A stretch of DNA of 18,461 nucleotides from JBGPIK01 sp041484845 (GCA_041484845.1 JBGPIK010000092.1:1-18461); one strand, 5' to 3'; positions 1 to 8,793 are shown, numbered from the stretch's first letter. The notes: generated by a model from the letters alone, not told the origin. Numbers and translations: made by a program.

Positions 1-1
1 A

Positions 2-3000
2 GTCCAGCGTCCTAGCGTCGAGTAAGCTACAGAAACCCTGCGAAACAGGATGGCTCGTCAGGTAGGAAGAATCGAAAGTCAGGCCGTCAGGCAACGACAT
101 GTTGAAGCCGGCGTTGTTGGTAGTTCTCCCACCCGCGTTGTGGATAGCAGCCATTCCCGTAAACGAACCGCCGACCGGCACCGTCAAGGTTGTTGTAGGG
201 GCGTCCGAAGAATCATAGAGGGTAATCGAGACGCTCACATTGGGCGCCATCACCGTGAACGAGCCGGAGAAGTGATTGTTCGATGTGTTGGTATCGGGCT
301 CTGTGGCTGTGACATCGGCAATCATTTGAGCAGAGCTGCTGCCCGGGAGGGGCGGGGCGGCGGAGGTGAGCGCGGTGTCAACCCTGATGGTGACCGAGGA
401 GTTCGGAGCAATCGTGCCGAGCGTGCACGAGATCGGCGTGCCCGCAGCACCTGGAGTTACGGCCGAGCAGCTGCCCTGGGCCGGCGTCACGGTGACGCCG
501 GAAGCTGCACTAACGATATACTCAAAGCCGGTGAAGGAGACGTTGGTCGCCGGGTCGGGTCCGTCATTGGTAATGGTTGCTGTGAGTGTAACCAGCGAAC
601 CGACATTTACCGCCGCAGGATTGGCTGCAATCGTCACACCGACATCCGCCTGTATCCGGTGTCCGTTGAACGCGCCCGAGAAATTGTTATTCGCCGCGGT
701 TGGATCAGATTCGGTGGCCGTCACATTGGCAACCATGCCAACAGAGTTGTTGCCCGGGAGTGGCGCGGCGGCAGCGCTCAGCGTGGCAACGACAGTGATC
801 GTCGCCGAAGCATTCGCAGCGATCGTGCCGAAGGTGCAGGTGATGGGCGTGCCCGCAACGCCCGCAGTCCACTGAGTTGCCCCGTTGCTCGGACAAGTGC
901 CTTGCGGGGCCGTCACAGTGATAGCAGACGACGTGTGCACGATGTATTCGAGACCACTGAAGGAGACGTTGGTCGCCGGGTCGGGTCCGTTATTCGTGAC
1001 GGTTGCCGTGAGCGTAACCGGCGAGCCGACATTCACCGTCGTCGGATTCGCCGCGACTGTGACGGCAAGGTCCGCCTGCGGCTGACGCACGCTAAACGCG
1101 CGGGGGAATTGGGTATTACCAGGGAAGTGATTGTTTGCCGTGTTCGGATCGGATTCCGTCGCCGACACATCGGCGTACATGCCGACGGTTGTGGTGGCCG
1201 CGCCCGCTGGCAGTACTGCCGCGGTAGGCGTGGCGACGATTGTCAGCGTCGCCGTGGAGCCCGAGCCGAGCGAGCCGAGCGAGCAAGTGACGGGAGAGCC
1301 CGCGACAACCGCGTCGCACGTCCCCTGGCTGGGCGCGAGCTGGATGTTGGCAAACTGCGAGGTCAACACCGGCCACGGCAACGTGAGATTTACGCTGGTC
1401 GCCGCATCGGGTCCGTTGTTCGATACTGTGGTCGTGATCGTCACCGGCTGTCCAACGTTGACGGTCGTCGGATTCGCCGACATCGTAACCGCAACGTCTG
1501 CCTGCGGCTGGCGGGCGCTGAAGGCGCCGGAGAAATGGTTATTCGCCGCTGTCGGATCAGGTTCGGTGGCCGTCACATCGGCAATCATTCCAACAGAGTT
1601 GTTACCCGGCAGCGGCGCTGCGGCAGCGGTCAGAGTGGCAACGACTGTGATTGTCGCCGAGGCGGATGACGCCAGCGTGCCGAGCGAGCAGGTGATCGGC
1701 GTACCCACCGTGCCTGCGACCACGGGCGAGCAGGTGCCTTGGCTCGGGGTCACGGCGACGGCGGATGACATCCGGACGATGTATTCGAGTCCGGTGAAGG
1801 CAACGCTCGTCGCCGCATCGGGTCCGTTGTTCGTAATGGTTGCCGTGAGTGTAACGGGCGCGTCTACGAGGACGTTCGTCGGGTTGGTGGCCACTGTCAC
1901 AGCGACATCTGCCTGCGGCTGGTGGACGTTGAACGCGCCGTAGAAATGGTTGTTCGCTGGGGTTGCATCGGGCTCGGTTGCGGACACGTCCGCAATCATC
2001 CCGACTGAGTTGTTGCCCGGGAGCGGCGCTGCAGCAAAGGTCAGAGTGGCGACGACGGTGATTGTCGCCGAGGCGGATGACGCCAGGCTGCCGAGCGAGC
2101 AGGTGATCGGCGTACCCACCGTGCCTGCGACCACGGGCGAACAGGTGCCTTGACTCGGAGTCACCAAGACAGCCGATGAGCTTCGCACGATGTATTCAAG
2201 GCCGCTGAACGCGACGTTGGTCGCCGAGCCAGGCCCATTATTAGTGATCGTCGCCGTAAGTGTGACGGACGAACCCACGGCTACCGTCACTGGATTGGCG
2301 GAGACGGTGACGGCAACGTCTGCCGACGAGGAAGAGGGAACAGTCACAAAAGCATGGGTCGCCCCGTTGATCGTGCCAAATCCGGCGATCTGTCCGCTGT
2401 CGTTGATAGCTTGTGCCGCATCTAAGCCATCCCAGGCAGGTGACGAGGGCGAGGGCAAGATATATTTCATTGACCCGTTGTCATAAAGGAATGCACGGAA
2501 GCCCGAGACGGTTGATGAATTTCCCACCACCTGACCCGAGCCGTTCATGGCCAGAGGATAACTCTGTGGCCCACCCAGCGTGCCGAGGTTCGTCATGGTG
2601 TCATTGCTATAAAGGAAGGCATGGTCGGCGCCGGTGGCCGTCCGAGACCAACCCGCCGCCTGGCCCGAACTGTTGATGAAGCGCGCCAAACTTATGCCTC
2701 CGAATGTTCCGATGTCAGTCATCCGGTCATTGCTGTAGAGGAAAGCGTCATAGGTGCCGGAAGACCCTGTACCTGAACGGCCCACCACCTGGCCCGAGTT
2801 GTTAATGGCGTAAGCTTCGCTGAAGCTCCCGGATGCGAGGGCGCCGAGATCATTCATCACGCCGTTGCTATAGAGGAAGGCGTGAAAGGTATAGTCTGGG
2901 GCTCCCCTGTACGCAAATCCAACCACCTGGCCCGAGTCGTTGATCGCGTATGCCACACTGTCGGTTCCTCCGAGGGTGCCCAGGTCGGTCATCACGCCGT

Positions 3001-6000
3001 TGCTGTAAAGGAAGGCGTGTGTGGCGCCGCTCACTGTGTTGGACTGCCCCACAACCTGGCCAGAGTTGTTGATAGCCCAGGCAGTGGTCTGGGCTCCTCC
3101 GAGTGTGCCGATATCTGTCATCACACTGTTGCTGTAAAGAAAAGCGTGCGCAGCGCCGCTGGCCGTGTTGATCCGGCCTATCACCTGACCGGAAGCGTTG
3201 ATCGCGCTAGCCTGGCCCCACGTTCCTCCGAGTAAACCGAGATCGGTCATCACGCCATTACTCCAGAGGAACGGGTGCGTTTCGCCTCCGGCAGTACCTG
3301 AGTAACCCACAACCTGGCCCGAGTTGTTCATCGCTATGGCTACGCTGGTTTGCCCTCCGAGCGTACCGAGGTCGATGATGTCGAATACTTGCGGCGGCGG
3401 CGGGGTGGTGTAGGCGTTGATGGTGATTGTGATGGTCTGGCTAGCGGTGTAGCCGTTCGCATCGGTGACGGTGACGGTTACTGTGTAGACCCCTTCGACG
3501 GGGGAAGAGCCGGATATCACTCCCGTCGTCGGGTCAATCGAAAACCCGGCCGGCAAACCGGTCGCGCTCCATGTGTACGGCCCTGTACCTCCTGATATCG
3601 ACAGCGCGCCAGTATACGGAACTCCTTGCGCTCCATACGGCACCGCAGGCGAGATAACCGGAAGGGAGACCACCGCTGGCCCGGAGAGGTTGCCGCTTGC
3701 CGGGAGTGCCATGGGAGTCGTTCCATCGGACGCCTCGAAATGATAGCTATGCGTACCGGCGGTGAGGGTGGTGGAGAATACATACTGCTCGCCATTCGCA
3801 TAGTTTCCGTCCCAAAGATTGGCTGCGCCGCTGGTATCGAGTGCCATGGCATAGCATGTGGCGTCGATGCAGACGTTCGCCGCAGAAGGAGAGGTACCCG
3901 TCGCGTCCGTGTAGACGACCTTAAAAGTAAAGACAGTCGCTGTCGTGCCGCTTGAAGGAGTCAGACCGCCGCTGAAACCGGTCTCCGCCGTATAAGAGAG
4001 GAGTTGTGGCGCGCCGAAATCTATTCTGGCCGCAAATGCATCCCAGCCGCCAAAGTTGCTCGGCTGAAGCGGGTTCGTTGTCGTCGGGAAATCCGTAGAC
4101 TGCGTCATCCCGACGACAAAAACGTGTCCGGATCCATCCTCGGCTATGGCCTGCCCGTAATCATTTAAGCTACCGCCGAGGAAAGTGGAGAATGTAGGTA
4201 TTCCGGAGGCATCCAGTTCCGTGACAAAGGCGTCGTACAACGCACTGCCGATAACCGGCTGCAATGGATCCAGCGTCGGGAAGTCCGCAGAGGTTGTCGG
4301 GCCTGTCACGTAAACGTTGCCCCCGCGATCCACGGCGATCCCATAGCCCAGGTCATCACCGCTTCCCCCTAGCAGCGTCGAATATGTCAAGCCCGCGCCG
4401 GTGGAATCCAGTTTGGTGACAAACGCATCGCGTGAACCGGCAGCGAGAGAGAGCTGGAATGCGTTGGCGCTCGTCGGGAAATCCCATGACCCCGTATACC
4501 CGGTGATGGCGGCGCTGCCCGCTCCGTCCACCGCGATGGCCCGGCCCCAATCCTCTCCTCCCCCGCCGATGTACGTCGAGTAGTCGAGGTGCGGTAGCGG
4601 CCCGGCGTCACTGATCTTTGTGATAAAGGCATCCGAAGGGTCCCCCCCATACGCGGGCTGAAGCGCGTTAGCCGTCGGGAAGTTTGATGAGCCCGTCTCC
4701 CCTGTTACGTAGGCGTCGCCCGCCGTGTCGACTGCGATGCCCCAAGCGGAATCAACTCCGGTCCCACCGAGGTAAGTCGAGTATGCAAGGCTGGGCCCGG
4801 TAGATATCGCAGACATCTTCGTTACAAAAGCGTCCGTGGCGCCCTGGAAGTTCGGCTGAAGCGCCCTTGTGGTCGGAAAATTCGCCGACCAGGTTTCACC
4901 GGCCACATAGACGTTCCCGTTCGCATCCACGGCGATGGATCGGCCGACATCCTCTGAGCTCCCGCCGAGGAAACTTGAGTATGTGAGCTGTCCGTTCGAA
5001 TCCAAAACACTTACGAAGGCGTCGTAGCCACCCGCAATAGTCCCTTGAAGAGCATTCAGCACCGGGAAACCGATCGACTGCGTTTTGCCTGTTATGTACG
5101 CGTTGCCCGCTCCATCAACGGCGATGGCATAGGCGATATCGGCCCCGGTCGAACCGAGGTAGGTCGAATACACGAGCGCACCAGAGGCATCGACCTTGGC
5201 CACAAACGCGTCAGGGGAGTTTGGGTAGCCCCCAATTATCTCCTGCGCAGGATACAGCGTCGGGAAATCAACCGATGACGTTTCGCCTGCTATATAGACA
5301 TTGCCGGCTGTATCTGTAGCGACCCCGTAGGCCATGTCGTCAGAACTTCCGCCGAGATAAGTCGAAAAGGTGAGCGTCGGGTCTATGATGAGGTCGTGGT
5401 TCTTATCGTATGAAGCCACTACGAAGCCGTAGGCGAACTTGCCGTCTGCGGCCTTGACAATCTTGAAGCCGCCGTTTACCTCCACCCGCTTGCCTTCAAT
5501 TTCCTGATAGATGTAAGGTTTTTTCTGAAAAATTTTTCCCCCGCCGACGGCGATCTCGAGGCTTCCGTCGGCAGCGACTTGAAGCCCTTCTATGCCTTCA
5601 AAGGAGAACCTCACCTGCTCGAACTTGGCGCCGGGCTTGACGATGACGTCATATTCGAGCTGGCTGTTGTTGCCGTAGTACCGGACATCGACACCGTTGT
5701 AGACGTTCCTATAGCGCACCGCGCCAAACGTAGGAATACCGGAGATCCAGCCTTTGCTGTCGCGGCCCAGGTAGTAATTGACCCGACCGGGCTGTTGTCG
5801 CTCGGGGATTATGTCGGGCGACTCTGCGGAATCGATCAGCGCGAGCTTGACTAAGACGCTCGCGCCGGTCTCGGGCGTGCCAGGCTTTTGCTCGTCCTCG
5901 AGGAGCGCGTCTTTTAATTTCCTCAGCCGGAGGTAAACGCCGTCGCCGGTAAAATAAGTGGCTTGGCCCTTCCCTTGCTCGTAGAATTCGACTCTTTTGC

Positions 6001-6268
6001 CAATCTGGTCGGTATGGAACTGGCCTTGGTTCTTCACGAATCTTAGCGGCTGCTTCATTAAGGCGCTTGTGACCGTCGCTCTCTGGGCGCTTGAGGCGGG
6101 AGTGATCGAAGTTGTCGGCATTTGGAAACTCGATCCGGCAGGCAATTTCTTCGGCTCCAGTGATGTTGCAGCCGCCAAGGCATCGCCGTTGACTTGCTGC
6201 TGCGCATGAACAGAGCTGCCAAGGAAGAAGAAAAGAAAGAAAAAACGGATCGCGTGCTGTCGTACCAT
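2..6268 (-). CDS. Giant secreted SBBP/HAF/DUF11 repeat protein (C-terminus off left edge)
   Basis: I read a single uninterrupted minus-strand frame of 2089 codons from the ATG at 6268 to the window edge; codon phase was checked at several points and never shifts. Layout by residue: signal peptide 1-22 (phenylalanine-rich core, cleavage after VHA); N-terminal domain found before SBBP repeats (NQGQ at 80-83, NYYLG at 164-168, DVRYYG near 194-199) to about 297; seven SBBP repeats of 63-67 residues (YSTYLGG-type starts at 301, 367, 430, 496, 563, 629, 693); a Y.D..G-type beta domain about 755-865; a putative-Ig/He_PIG domain about 866-955 with the GLPAGFSIDPTTGVISG signature; eight HAF repeats 962-1308 (IN.SGQVVG plus AFLYSNGVMTDLGTLGG); DUF11 units starting near 1317, 1454, 1591, 1733 and 1875, and a divergent sixth from 2010. 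DUF11 units 1-5 have a cysteine pair each. No Shine-Dalgarno is evident. Likely a cell-surface or extracellular protein; its ligand and anchor cannot be told from here. Confidence 0.93.
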   Translation of the reverse strand, partial: MVRQHAIRFFFLFFFLGSSVHAQQQVNGDALAAATSLEPKKLPAGSSFQMPTTSITPASSAQRATVTSALMKQPLRFVKNQGQFHTDQIGKRVEFYEQGKGQATYFTGDGVYLRLRKLKDALLEDEQKPGTPETGASVLVKLALIDSAESPDIIPERQQPGRVNYYLGRDSKGWISGIPTFGAVRYRNVYNGVDVRYYGNNSQLEYDVIVKPGAKFEQVRFSFEGIEGLQVAADGSLEIAVGGGKIFQKKPYIYQEIEGKRVEVNGGFKIVKAADGKFAYGFVVASYDKNHDLIIDPTLTFSTYLGGSSDDMAYGVATDTAGNVYIAGETSSVDFPTLYPAQEIIGGYPNSPDAFVAKVDASGALVYSTYLGSTGADIAYAIAVDGAGNAYITGKTQSIGFPVLNALQGTIAGGYDAFVSVLDSNGQLTYSSFLGGSSEDVGRSIAVDANGNVYVAGETWSANFPTTRALQPNFQGATDAFVTKMSAISTGPSLAYSTYLGGTGVDSAWGIAVDTAGDAYVTGETGSSNFPTANALQPAYGGDPSDAFITKISDAGPLPHLDYSTYIGGGGEDWGRAIAVDGAGSAAITGYTGSWDFPTSANAFQLSLAAGSRDAFVTKLDSTGAGLTYSTLLGGSGDDLGYGIAVDRGGNVYVTGPTTSADFPTLDPLQPVIGSALYDAFVTELDASGIPTFSTFLGGSLNDYGQAIAEDGSGHVFVVGMTQSTDFPTTTNPLQPSNFGGWDAFAARIDFGAPQLLSYTAETGFSGGLTPSSGTTATVFTFKVVYTDATGTSPSAANVCIDATCYAMALDTSGAANLWDGNYANGEQYVFSTTLTAGTHSYHFEASDGTTPMALPASGNLSGPAVVSLPVISPAVPYGAQGVPYTGALSISGGTGPYTWSATGLPAGFSIDPTTGVISGSSPVEGVYTVTVTVTDANGYTASQTITITINAYTTPPPPQVFDIIDLGTLGGQTSVAIAMNNSGQVVGYSGTAGGETHPFLWSNGVMTDLGLLGGTWGQASAINASGQVIGRINTASGAAHAFLYSNSVMTDIGTLGGAQTTAWAINNSGQVVGQSNTVSGATHAFLYSNGVMTDLGTLGGTDSVAYAINDSGQVVGFAYRGAPDYTFHAFLYSNGVMNDLGALASGSFSEAYAINNSGQVVGRSGTGSSGTYDAFLYSNDRMTDIGTFGGISLARFINSSGQAAGWSRTATGADHAFLYSNDTMTNLGTLGGPQSYPLAMNGSGQVVGNSSTVSGFRAFLYDNGSMKYILPSPSSPAWDGLDAAQAINDSGQIAGFGTINGATHAFVTVPSSSSADVAVTVSANPVTVAVGSSVTLTATITNNGPGSATNVAFSGLEYIVRSSSAVLVTPSQGTCSPVVAGTVGTPITCSLGSLASSASATITVVATLTFAAAPLPGNNSVGMIADVSATEPDATPANNHFYGAFNVHQPQADVAVTVATNPTNVLVDAPVTLTATITNNGPDAATSVAFTGLEYIVRMSSAVAVTPSQGTCSPVVAGTVGTPITCSLGTLASSASATITVVATLTAAAAPLPGNNSVGMIADVTATEPDPTAANNHFSGAFSARQPQADVAVTMSANPTTVNVGQPVTITTTVSNNGPDAATSVNLTLPWPVLTSQFANIQLAPSQGTCDAVVAGSPVTCSLGSLGSGSTATLTIVATPTAAVLPAGAATTTVGMYADVSATESDPNTANNHFPGNTQFPRAFSVRQPQADLAVTVAANPTTVNVGSPVTLTATVTNNGPDPATNVSFSGLEYIVHTSSAITVTAPQGTCPSNGATQWTAGVAGTPITCTFGTIAANASATITVVATLSAAAAPLPGNNSVGMVANVTATESDPTAANNNFSGAFNGHRIQADVGVTIAANPAAVNVGSLVTLTATITNDGPDPATNVSFTGFEYIVSAASGVTVTPAQGSCSAVTPGAAGTPISCTLGTIAPNSSVTIRVDTALTSAAPPLPGSSSAQMIADVTATEPDTNTSNNHFSGSFTVMAPNVSVSITLYDSSDAPTTTLTVPVGGSFTGMAAIHNAGGRTTNNAGFNMSLPDGLTFDSSYLTSHPVSQGFCSLLDARTLD
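1649..2151. repeat. Near-identical DNA blocks in adjacent DUF11 units, 411-bp period
   Basis: The blocks 1649-1740 and 2060-2151 are 92 bp each and differ at only about three positions. They encode the same stretch of DUF11 units 2 and 1. The offset of 411 bp equals 137 codons, and the same offset separates unit 2 from unit 3, while units 4 and 5 follow at 426 bp. Similarity continues more weakly on the low-coordinate side of each block. This is an in-frame coding tandem repeat, consistent with recent duplication or gene conversion. Confidence 0.85.
2345..3385 (-). repeat. Eight tandem HAF repeats within the giant protein gene
   Basis: The encoded motif pair (N.SGQVVG followed by AFLYSN..MTDLGTLGG) recurs eight times, roughly every 40-50 residues. 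Cores read MNNSGQVVG, INASGQVIG, INNSGQVVG, INDSGQVVG, INNSGQVVG, INSSGQAAG, MNGSGQVVG and INDSGQIAG. HAF repeats are named for a short extracellular-protein motif and are thought to form beta-structure. Units are diverged in DNA, so this array is older than the DUF11 duplications. Confidence 0.85.
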
Positions 6269-6358
6269 GTTGTCAACCGACCCTGCTGCCGAGATTGAGG
6301 CGCTTGTAAGCGTGTTCTTGAATCAGTGCTTCATTCTAGTTTTCGCAAGAACGGGCTG

Positions 6359-6389
6359 AGCATACGCTAGAAGCATAGGGGATTGTCAA
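6359..6389 (-). promoter_or_regulatory. Weak candidate sigma-70 promoter for the giant gene
   Basis: On the minus strand a perfect TTGACA (6389-6384) is followed after 19 nt by TATGCT (6364-6359), about 90 bp upstream of the ATG at 6268. The spacer is longer than the usual 16-18 nt and no start-site data exist, so this is only a candidate. Confidence 0.2.
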
Positions 6390-6501
6390 GCTTCATAGGT
6401 CGATTATTTCGCGGGTGAGGAAAAACTCTGGCCGCATGATTTTTTTGTAAACATTTTTTACAGATTGTGATGAGTTGACTTAGGTCGCCCTTGTATAATG
6501 A

Positions 6502-6581
6502 TGGAGTAATGGAGTGCTGTATTTAAAGCTAATACTCCGTTACTCCAATACTCCAACTCGCTTGGCGGTTTCCGCTTTTTG
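6502..6581 (+). repeat. GGAGT-octamer hairpin element, copy 1
   Basis: The left half holds GGAGTNNT octamers and the right half holds inverted NNACTCC units, so the strand can fold on itself across a loop containing TATTTAAA. The first 26 bases are identical to copy 2 (11855-11880), and similarity continues through a shared TCGCTT...GCGGT tail to about 6581. The element is intergenic, just beyond the RAYT left end. Confidence 0.75.
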
Positions 6582-6597
6582 ACTGCTAGAAGGGAAA

Positions 6598-6619
6598 CAA
6601 AGGGGTCGGGAGTCTTTTC
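6598..6619 (+). repeat. RAYT unit left terminal inverted repeat
   Basis: These 22 bases are the exact reverse complement of 7327-7348. The repeat overlaps the transposase stop codon (6618-6620), so the gene is packed against this end. Outside it, a looser match (AGAAGG...AAAG) extends the inverted similarity to roughly 30 bp. Confidence 0.9.
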
Positions 6620-7289
6620 ACGATCCTTTGGGACGTCCGCGTGAACGCAACGTGGACTCAAGCCCCAACCGTTTCGCCATTCGGGCCACCCAAGCTTCAC
6701 TGCCAAACGGCCGGCCGCGTTGCGCACTACAGCGTAAGTCCTCCAACTCCGCCTCTTTCTCCGTCTCATTGACCCATTTAACCCACCGCGACGGTCGCTT
6801 GACCGGCCACTCGCTCAAAAAGTCAAAAAGCTTTGGATCGCCTTGCCTCCTCCGCCACAGGCTACACCACCGCCACTCCTCCGCCCGCTTGACCAGCTTG
6901 GCCCGCATGGCATTGCGCTCCACGTATCGCGCAACGGTAAGAAAGTGCTCATCGCTCTGAACAGGAAAGGATTTAAAACGCCCCTGATAGACCGGCCCAC
7001 TCCCCGAACTCCGCCGGTGCGCATGCCACCGCTGCGTGTGCGTTACCGTTATCCACCGCATCACTTCGGAGAGATCTCCATCGTCGCGGGGCCAGAGAAG
7101 TAAATGCCAGTGATTGGGCATGAGACAGTAAGCGGTAATGCGGATACCGGTTCGCTTGTACGCTTCTTGGAGAACTTTTTCAAAGGCGCCGTAGTCGGCA
7201 GGCTTTTCGAACAGTCGTAACCGCCCCACTCTGCGGTTTAACACGTGGTAGACTAATCCACCGGTCGAAACACGAGGACGGCGCGGCAT
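6618..7289 (-). CDS. REP-associated tyrosine transposase (RAYT, Y1_Tnp family)
   Basis: A 223-residue protein of usual family length. The HUH motif is H60-W-H62 in the typical YCLMPNHWHLLLWP context, and the candidate catalytic tyrosine is Y122 in RYVERNAMRA; both are intact. The block VYQGRFKSF (100-108) and the C-terminal tail (RGRP at 191-194, RGRPKG near the end) are also characteristic of RAYTs, which bind REP-type hairpins, nick them and join the DNA through a 5'-phosphotyrosine. The start ATG at 7289 gives the common MPRRPRV opening. The gene is flanked by perfect 22-bp inverted repeats, the left one overlapping its stop codon. It is transcribed like its neighbours but unrelated to them, and looks like an insertion between the surface-protein gene and the metabolic cluster. 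Confidence 0.93.
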   Translation of the reverse strand: MPRRPRVSTGGLVYHVLNRRVGRLRLFEKPADYGAFEKVLQEAYKRTGIRITAYCLMPNHWHLLLWPRDDGDLSEVMRWITVTHTQRWHAHRRSSGSGPVYQGRFKSFPVQSDEHFLTVARYVERNAMRAKLVKRAEEWRWCSLWRRRQGDPKLFDFLSEWPVKRPSRWVKWVNETEKEAELEDLRCSAQRGRPFGSEAWVARMAKRLGLESTLRSRGRPKGS

Positions 7290-7326
7290 GGCACATCTTC
7301 TATCCCAGAGCAGCCGTTCCTGTCAA

Positions 7327-7348
7327 GAAAAGACTCCCGACCCCTTTG
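7327..7348 (-). repeat. RAYT unit right terminal inverted repeat
   Basis: An exact 22-bp reverse complement of 6598-6619. It lies 37 bp upstream of the transposase start codon, so it may also lie in the gene's leader and be a binding site for its own product (inference). Confidence 0.9.
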
Positions 7349-7469
7349 GTCCTTCTCGTGCTATCTGTTTCAAGCACTCGTATCGTTTCACACGCCGACC
7401 CATATCAACGTTCCCAGCCTTGCGTCAAGATTATTGGTTGCCCATTTTTTGCTCAGGCGAAACGACCCT

Positions 7470-8459
7470 CTAAAGCCTTGCGATGACTTCTTCAGCAAAC
7501 ATTTTGATCACCGACTCCTTCGATTTTCCGAAGGGAATAATTGTCAGCTCGCCGATGTCTGATTGAAGGATGTTGCGCACTTTGTCTCGGACGTCGTCAG
7601 GCGAGCCCGCCACGGCGAAGCGGTCCACCCACTCGTCACGAACCAGGTAGGAATGCTCCGGTCCCATGTGATGGTAGGTGTCGTAGTGCTTCCACAGGCG
7701 CTCGACGGCTTTGCGATCTTCCTCATCCGTCAGTTTTCCCATTCTGTGCAGCCTTCCGAGATGGGTCATCGCCGCGCGCGCGATCTTGCCTTTGACCTCT
7801 TCTCGGGCATCCTTTGAATATTCGCCAACGCAACAAGGAATCCGGTAAACGACCTTCACTTCATCAGCCGAGCGACCCGCTTCGGCGCAATATTGTTTCA
7901 TCGTAGCGACGATGGATTCGAGCGTCGATACCTCGCCTGTATAGATGATGCCGTCGCCCAACGCGGCGACGATCTTCATCACCTTGGGCGCTAGCGTACC
8001 AACGTAAATCGGAACTTTGGGTCCGGACGCGAAGACGCATTGGACCTTTCGTCCGTTCATTTGAATCGCGTCGCCGGCCAGAAGCTGCTTTAAATTCTTG
8101 AGCGCTTCTTCGAGCTCGTCGATGGTGATGGGCTTCATGCCGATATTTCCGGGTCCCGTTGCGCCGACACCAAACCCGAGCAGAACGCGACCGGGCGCGA
8201 GCTCGTTGAGAGTCGCCATAGCGCTCGCAGTCACAGTCAGATGGCGCACTTGCGGATGCGTCACGCCCGGTCCGATTTCCAGGGTTCGCGTGGTTGCGGC
8301 GATTGCGCCCAAAAGCGCGTATAGTTCGCGCCAGATCATATGGGAATCACCGACCCAGAAGCGCCGGAAACCCGACGCCTCCGCCCGTTGCGCCAAGCGC
8401 ACACCTTCTCGGGCGTTCTCCGTTGCAAATAGACCGACGCCAAAATTTACGTTTGCCAC
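7470..8459 (-). CDS. LLM class flavin-dependent oxidoreductase
   Basis: A 329-residue protein of the luciferase-like monooxygenase fold (TIM barrel). Supporting blocks are FGVGLFATENA at the N-terminus, a conserved GFRRFWVGDSH strand, HPQVRHLTVTASAMATLNELAPGR with LGFGVGATGP, typical of F420-dependent reductases and dehydrogenases of this class, and the C-terminal VAGSPDDVRDKV block. The cofactor could be F420 or FMN; the sequence alone does not settle it. I chose the GTG at 8459, preceded by GGGAAG five bases upstream. A longer frame reaches 8666, but its extra 69 residues are low-complexity translation of spacer repeats and include the GGAGT octamers. It is the last gene of the cluster in transcription order, 435 bp after hydantoinase B, and may act on that pathway's product (inference). 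Confidence 0.88.
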   Translation of the reverse strand: MANVNFGVGLFATENAREGVRLAQRAEASGFRRFWVGDSHMIWRELYALLGAIAATTRTLEIGPGVTHPQVRHLTVTASAMATLNELAPGRVLLGFGVGATGPGNIGMKPITIDELEEALKNLKQLLAGDAIQMNGRKVQCVFASGPKVPIYVGTLAPKVMKIVAALGDGIIYTGEVSTLESIVATMKQYCAEAGRSADEVKVVYRIPCCVGEYSKDAREEVKGKIARAAMTHLGRLHRMGKLTDEEDRKAVERLWKHYDTYHHMGPEHSYLVRDEWVDRFAVAGSPDDVRDKVRNILQSDIGELTIIPFGKSKESVIKMFAEEVIARL

Positions 8460-8544
8460 AACATCTTCCCTTTGCCCTTTGCTATCTTGCTCCCTGCCCT
8501 CTCGTAGGACTGAGTGCTGAGTATTCCCGGAAGCCCCACGGAGT

Positions 8545-8570
8545 GATGGAGTATTGGAGTGTTGCTTTAA
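8545..8570 (+). repeat. GGAGT-octamer element, half copy 3
   Basis: This segment matches the left half of the octamer element at 6502 and 11855 (GATGGAGTA-TGGAGTG, then TTTAA) in the same orientation. The inverted right half is missing, so it is a truncated or decayed copy. Confidence 0.55.
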
Positions 8571-8793
8571 CTCGTGACTCTCTTTGCTTCTTGCACTTTG
8601 CCGTTCACTGCTCGCGCCTGACGACTCACGTTTTGTTGAAGCTGGGAGGCTAGAATGCCAAGCCACAGAATCACAAATCGGAATCAGATCTCAGTTCAAA
8701 ATTCACAATGCGAATTCCGAAATCCGATATTCGCCTCACGCCTGATCCCTCTTATACCTAATGTCCGTTCCCTGCCTTCTGCTCGCTGAGCGT

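Larger units (their letters stand above)
6269..6617. other. Spacer between giant gene and RAYT
   Basis: About 350 bp without a credible gene. On the minus strand it should hold the promoter of the giant protein gene. It contains an A/T-rich block at about 6439-6470 with a TGTAAA/TTTACA inverted pair, one copy of the GGAGT-octamer hairpin element (6502-6581), and the left inverted repeat of the RAYT unit at its high-coordinate end. Short frames in it are antisense or repeat-derived. Confidence 0.7.
6598..7348 (-). mobile_element. RAYT/Y1 transposase unit with 22-bp inverted ends (~751 bp)
   Basis: A single transposase gene is enclosed almost exactly by the inverted repeats at 6598-6619 and 7327-7348. 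Single-gene Y1 units are known for IS200/IS605 relatives and for RAYT genes, where flanking palindromic REP-like sequences are the presumed substrate. I see no clear target-site duplication, as expected for Y1 enzymes, which cut single strands. Whether the unit moves on its own or is a domesticated RAYT cannot be decided here. Confidence 0.7.

Noticed and set aside
50..1669. A plus-strand open frame of 539 codons, and further plus-strand frames at 366-875, 1131-1943 and 1950-2486
   Set aside because: They are antisense to the DUF11 repeats. The minus frame gives clear domains, while these give arginine-rich or valine/threonine-rich sequence with no known motif, arising from GC-rich repeated codons.
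240..2325. A CRISPR-like or satellite array suggested by regularly spaced similar DNA
   Set aside because: The period is about 411-426 bp, in frame, and encodes DUF11 domains. There are no short identical repeats with unique spacers.
7288..7473. A small plus-strand frame of 61 codons between RAYT and LLM
   Set aside because: It spans the RAYT right inverted repeat, has no family resemblance and no convincing ribosome binding site.
8460..8666. N-terminal extension of the LLM oxidoreductase to an ATG at 8666
   Set aside because: The extra 69 residues are low-complexity translation of spacer repeats, including the octamer element. The GTG at 8459 has a Shine-Dalgarno and begins exactly at the conserved N-terminus.
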